NCBI GenBank assembly: GCA_027346205.1
Contig: DAIESR010000008.1
Coordinates: 1-9,473 of the forward strand
Origin: Beijerinckiaceae bacterium
GTDB taxonomy: Bacteria; Pseudomonadota; Alphaproteobacteria; Rhizobiales; Beijerinckiaceae
Direction: 5' to 3'
DNA: 9,473 nucleotides
Part shown: positions 7,877 through 9,473 of the stretch, piece by piece
Layout of the letters: each line of letters starts with the position of its first letter
Position numbering within the stretch: the stretch's first letter is position 1
Position numbers and translations under genes: made by a program
The notes under the pieces: generated by a model
The model's input: the letters and a program-made list of their open reading frames with translations, nothing else
Database searches by the model: none
Told to the model about the DNA's origin: nothing

Positions 7877-8221
7877 TCAGACGCAGCCAGTCGGCTTCGG
7901 CAGGCCGGCGATCTTGCACGCCTGCTTCGCAGGACCATAAGGGAAGAGCGCATAGAGCGCTTTCTGATCGCCCTTTTCCTTGCCGAACTTCTTCGTCATC
8001 TCTTTGACGAGAATTCGCACCGCCGGAGCGACCTGATATTCTTCATAATAGTCGCGTAGGAAATTCACGACCTCCCAGTGCTCCGGGGTCATCTCTATGT
8101 TTTCGGCTTTGGCGATCAGCTTCGCGAGTTCTTCGTTCCAGACGCCGATGTCTTTCAGATAGCCTTCTTCGTCGTGTTCAGCGACGAGTCCGTCAACGTG
8201 ATATGCGGTCATGCTTTCCAC
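7877..8221 (-). CDS. dsrC: DsrC/TusE-family sulfur carrier with two C-terminal cysteines
   Basis: Small soluble protein that carries persulfide sulfur on C-terminal cysteines. In DsrC proper these exchange with dissimilatory sulfite reductase; in TusE a single cysteine serves tRNA 2-thiolation. The 114-residue product has the family core: GYLKDIGVWNEELAKLIA, MTPEHWEVVNFLRDYYEEY, APAVRILVKEM, LYALFPYGPAKQACKIAGLP and an end of KPTGCV. Both Cys102 and the penultimate Cys113 are present, 11 positions apart, the DsrC arrangement rather than the single-Cys TusE one. The start is taken as GTG at 8221 because GGGAGAA stands at good distance; an ATG at 8212 would give 111 residues. No dsrAB, tusBCD or hdr genes are in the window. 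It heads a minus-strand set with the histidine-rich gene and the glycosyltransferase, and diverges from the HMA-like gene. Confidence 0.9.
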   Translation of the reverse strand: MESMTAYHVDGLVAEHDEEGYLKDIGVWNEELAKLIAKAENIEMTPEHWEVVNFLRDYYEEYQVAPAVRILVKEMTKKFGKEKGDQKALYALFPYGPAKQACKIAGLPKPTGCV

Positions 8222-8397
8222 TTCATTTCTCCCGAGTGAGAACTATCGCATGATATCGCCGTTCTGACCCAGCAGATCATTCATCATCGGCGCATATTGT
8301 TGGTCGCCGGCTGCGCGCTGGCACAGGATTTTTCTTAATCTGCCTCCTGCGGGGAACAATGATATGGATCAATTGATGCGGGTAGGAAGATATTAAG

Positions 8398-8478
8398 TTG
8401 CGTTCACGCGAGAAAATCCTCCCCATTCTGTCAACGGCCGAGAAAAAGCCGGCCATTGAGGTGGAGGAAAAGCGCTAA
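8398..8478 (+). CDS. Possible 26-codon small ORF upstream of the HMA-like gene
   Basis: A TTG at 8398 opens a short frame reading RSREKILPILSTAEKKPAIE then VEEKR, closed by tandem stops TAA TAA (8476-8481). AGGAAG at 8384-8389 stands 8 bases before the TTG. The peptide is strongly charged (lysine, arginine and glutamate) and is in the same frame as the HMA-like gene that starts 18 bases after the first stop. It could be a small protein, a leader that couples translation to the next gene, or chance. I recognise no family. Confidence 0.3.
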   Translation: MRSREKILPILSTAEKKPAIEVEEKR

Positions 8479-8482
8479 TAAG

Positions 8483-8488
8483 AAGGAG
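8483..8488 (+). promoter_or_regulatory. Ribosome binding site of the HMA-like gene
   Basis: AAGGAG lies 8 bases before the ATG at 8497, an ideal distance. It supports this start over the second ATG two codons downstream. Confidence 0.65.
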
Positions 8489-8496
8489 CGGGAACG

Positions 8497-8724
8497 ATGG
8501 AAATGGCAGATGTCACGATGCACATTGACGAGACGGTAGGCCATGAACGCCGCACTAAGATCGCGGACACCGTAAGGGGACACAACGGAGTTATGGCCGT
8601 GGCTCACCACGACGAGAAGCCACATCTAATGATCATCGAATACAACCCAGATGCGGTGACCTCACAGGAATTGCTTCAAGTCGTTCTCGACCAAGGCGTG
8701 CATGCGGAACTGATCGGGTTGTAG
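8497..8724 (+). CDS. Small HMA-fold-like protein lacking the CxxC metal site
   Basis: A 75-residue protein whose pattern fits the beta-alpha-beta-beta-alpha-beta ferredoxin-like fold of heavy-metal-associated domains: a first strand VTMHIDET, a helix ERRTKIADTVRG, strands VMAVAHH and HLMIIEYNP, a helix SQELLQVVLDQG and a last strand HAELIGL. The closing YNPDAVTSQELL--V---G-HA-L pattern is typical of HMA domains. However, the loop that normally carries CxxC has HIDETVGHERR and the protein has no cysteine, so it should not bind copper or mercury in the usual way. It is cytoplasmic, with no signal peptide. It is divergent from dsrC across about 275 bases and precedes the SRPBCC gene by 102 bases. 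Its function is unknown; it may be a regulatory or partner-binding domain. Confidence 0.7.
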   Translation: MEMADVTMHIDETVGHERRTKIADTVRGHNGVMAVAHHDEKPHLMIIEYNPDAVTSQELLQVVLDQGVHAELIGL

Positions 8725-8826
8725 CGAATGCTGCCAACAGTTGGACGTCTTTGTCATTACGAAGGATGACTACAGGCACGGCGCCTATCGGCCCTAGCTT
8801 CGATCTACGATGGGCGGCGTAACTTC

Positions 8827-9363
8827 ATGCCGGTTATTAACGAAACCGTGACGATCGACGAGAATATCGAAACCGTGTTCGATCTCATCTCGCGAATTGA
8901 AGAGTTCCCGCGCTACGCGACCGTGCTCAAAGAAGTACGGCAGATCGGCTCAAAGACATATCACTGGACTGCCCAAGCTGCCGGGATAACCTTAGATTGG
9001 GACTCCGTGGTTACGGATTATGCACGCCCAACGCACATCGCTTGGCGTTCAATCAAGGGCTTTGCCAATGCCGGCGCTTACTCTCTTGCCTCGATCCCGG
9101 GCGGCACCAAGGTTTCCATCACTATAGAGTACAGCTTTCCAAACCGATTGGTTGCGATGCTCTTGACGCCGTTGGTTACTCCGCGGATTCGCGCCTATAC
9201 CAGTGAGATCTTGCGCCGTGTCAAGCAACAGCTCGAAGGCGGTGATACTGGACGTGGCGACGAGCGCATCCACCAAAAGGTCAGACGACAGAAGCGGACC
9301 CATGCCTTGCTGACTACGGTGAGAAAAATGCGCGGCCCGAAAGACGGAAACAAATCCGGCTAG
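8827..9363 (+). CDS. SRPBCC (START/polyketide cyclase-like) family protein with a basic tail
   Basis: SRPBCC proteins form a helix-grip fold with a deep hydrophobic pocket that binds lipids or other small hydrophobic ligands; many have no known substrate. The first 135 or so residues fit the family: an N-terminal strand VINETVTIDENIETVFDLIS, then EEFPRYATVLKEVRQIG, HWTAQAAGITLDWDSVVTDY, IAWRSIKGFANAGAYSL, the GGTKVSITIEYSFP strand pair, and a long C-terminal helix ending in EILRRVKQQLEGG. The last 39 residues are an addition with 12 Lys/Arg, probably disordered. There is no signal peptide or clear transmembrane helix; LVAMLLTPLV is too short and belongs to the fold. Only a weak GGGCGG precedes the ATG. 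The stop codon overlaps the palindromic element at the right edge. The fold call is good; the ligand is unknown. Confidence 0.8.
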   Translation: MPVINETVTIDENIETVFDLISRIEEFPRYATVLKEVRQIGSKTYHWTAQAAGITLDWDSVVTDYARPTHIAWRSIKGFANAGAYSLASIPGGTKVSITIEYSFPNRLVAMLLTPLVTPRIRAYTSEILRRVKQQLEGGDTGRGDERIHQKVRRQKRTHALLTTVRKMRGPKDGNKSG

Positions 9364-9447
9364 AGCATGTCCCGGAAAAGTCGATAGACTTTTCCATTAT
9401 TTTAGACATCGGATATATCCGATGTCTCATTGATGGGGACATGCTCT
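9362..9447. repeat. Nested inverted repeat predicting a three-way (cloverleaf-like) junction
   Basis: A 12-bp outer stem, AGAGCATGTCCC (9362-9373) with GGGACATGCTCT (9436-9447), encloses two perfect hairpins: GGAAAAGTC-GATA-GACTTTTCC (9374-9395) and the 24-base palindrome at 9404-9427 (AGACATCGGATA and its complement). The unpaired linkers are 0, 8 and 8 bases. GAGCATG...GGAAAAG palindromes are widespread between genes in Hyphomicrobiales as REP-like repeats; the three-armed form here is larger than the usual single hairpin. Only one copy is in the window, so its repeat status is inferred. Confidence 0.8.
9374..9403 (+). terminator. Possible intrinsic terminator of the SRPBCC gene
   Basis: A perfect 9-bp stem with a GATA loop is followed by ATTATTTT, 10 bases after the SRPBCC stop codon. 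The stem is AT-rich in its middle and the T tract is broken, so its strength is uncertain. It is also one arm of the larger palindromic element. Confidence 0.45.
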
Positions 9448-9473
9448 CATTGTTTGATGCAGAGCCGATTTGC

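Noticed and set aside
8319..8334. Sigma-54-like promoter (TGGCAC at the -24 side) ahead of the plus-strand small genes
   Set aside because: The -24 half matches well, but the -12 half reads TTTTC instead of TTGCW, so the nearly invariant GC is missing.
8373..8396. Sigma-70-like pair TTGATG and TATTAA upstream of the HMA-like gene
   Set aside because: The spacing is about 12 bases, too short for a normal -35/-10 promoter.
1..9473. CRISPR arrays, tRNA or rRNA genes, riboswitches
   Set aside because: I looked for regularly spaced repeats, tRNA-like cloverleaf arms and a CCA end, and known leader motifs and saw none. The three-armed element at 9362-9447 lacks tRNA features such as TTCGA and proper arm lengths.

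Overview
The window looks like the chromosome of a GC-rich alphaproteobacterium, probably of the order Hyphomicrobiales. This rests on the style of the glycogen enzymes, on codon use, and on a palindromic repeat at the right edge of a type common in that order. A methanotroph or methylotroph relative is possible, but nothing in the window proves it.

Left part (1-5777): a glycogen and alpha-glucan utilisation block. The C-terminal part of a GlgX debranching enzyme runs off the left edge. It is followed 13 bases later by a complete malQ (4-alpha-glucanotransferase). On the opposite strand, a complete glgP (glycogen phosphorylase) converges on malQ, and the two stop codons overlap by 4 bases. 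Together they would shorten glycogen to glucose-1-phosphate, remove the branch stubs and recycle the short maltodextrins.

Middle (about 5778-6452): a 675-base stretch without an intact gene. It holds a broken C-terminal piece of an IS630-like transposase (one in-frame stop, one frameshift), abutting a fragment that resembles a DUF433 (antitoxin-like) protein. This looks like a decayed insertion site.

Right part (6453-9473): an accessory-looking region. On the minus strand, in order of transcription, are a DsrC-family sulfur-carrier protein with both C-terminal cysteines, a histidine-rich protein I do not recognise, and a family 2 glycosyltransferase with locally lower GC. Divergent on the plus strand are a possible 26-codon small ORF, a small HMA-fold-like protein without the metal-binding cysteines, and an SRPBCC (START/cyclase-like) protein with a basic tail. 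No dsrAB, tusBCD or other sulfur-oxidation genes are in view, so the role of the DsrC protein here is open.

The window ends with an 86-base nested inverted repeat. A 12-bp outer stem encloses a 9-bp hairpin and a perfect 24-base palindrome, which predicts a three-way junction. It starts on the stop codon of the SRPBCC gene and is the most striking structure outside the genes.
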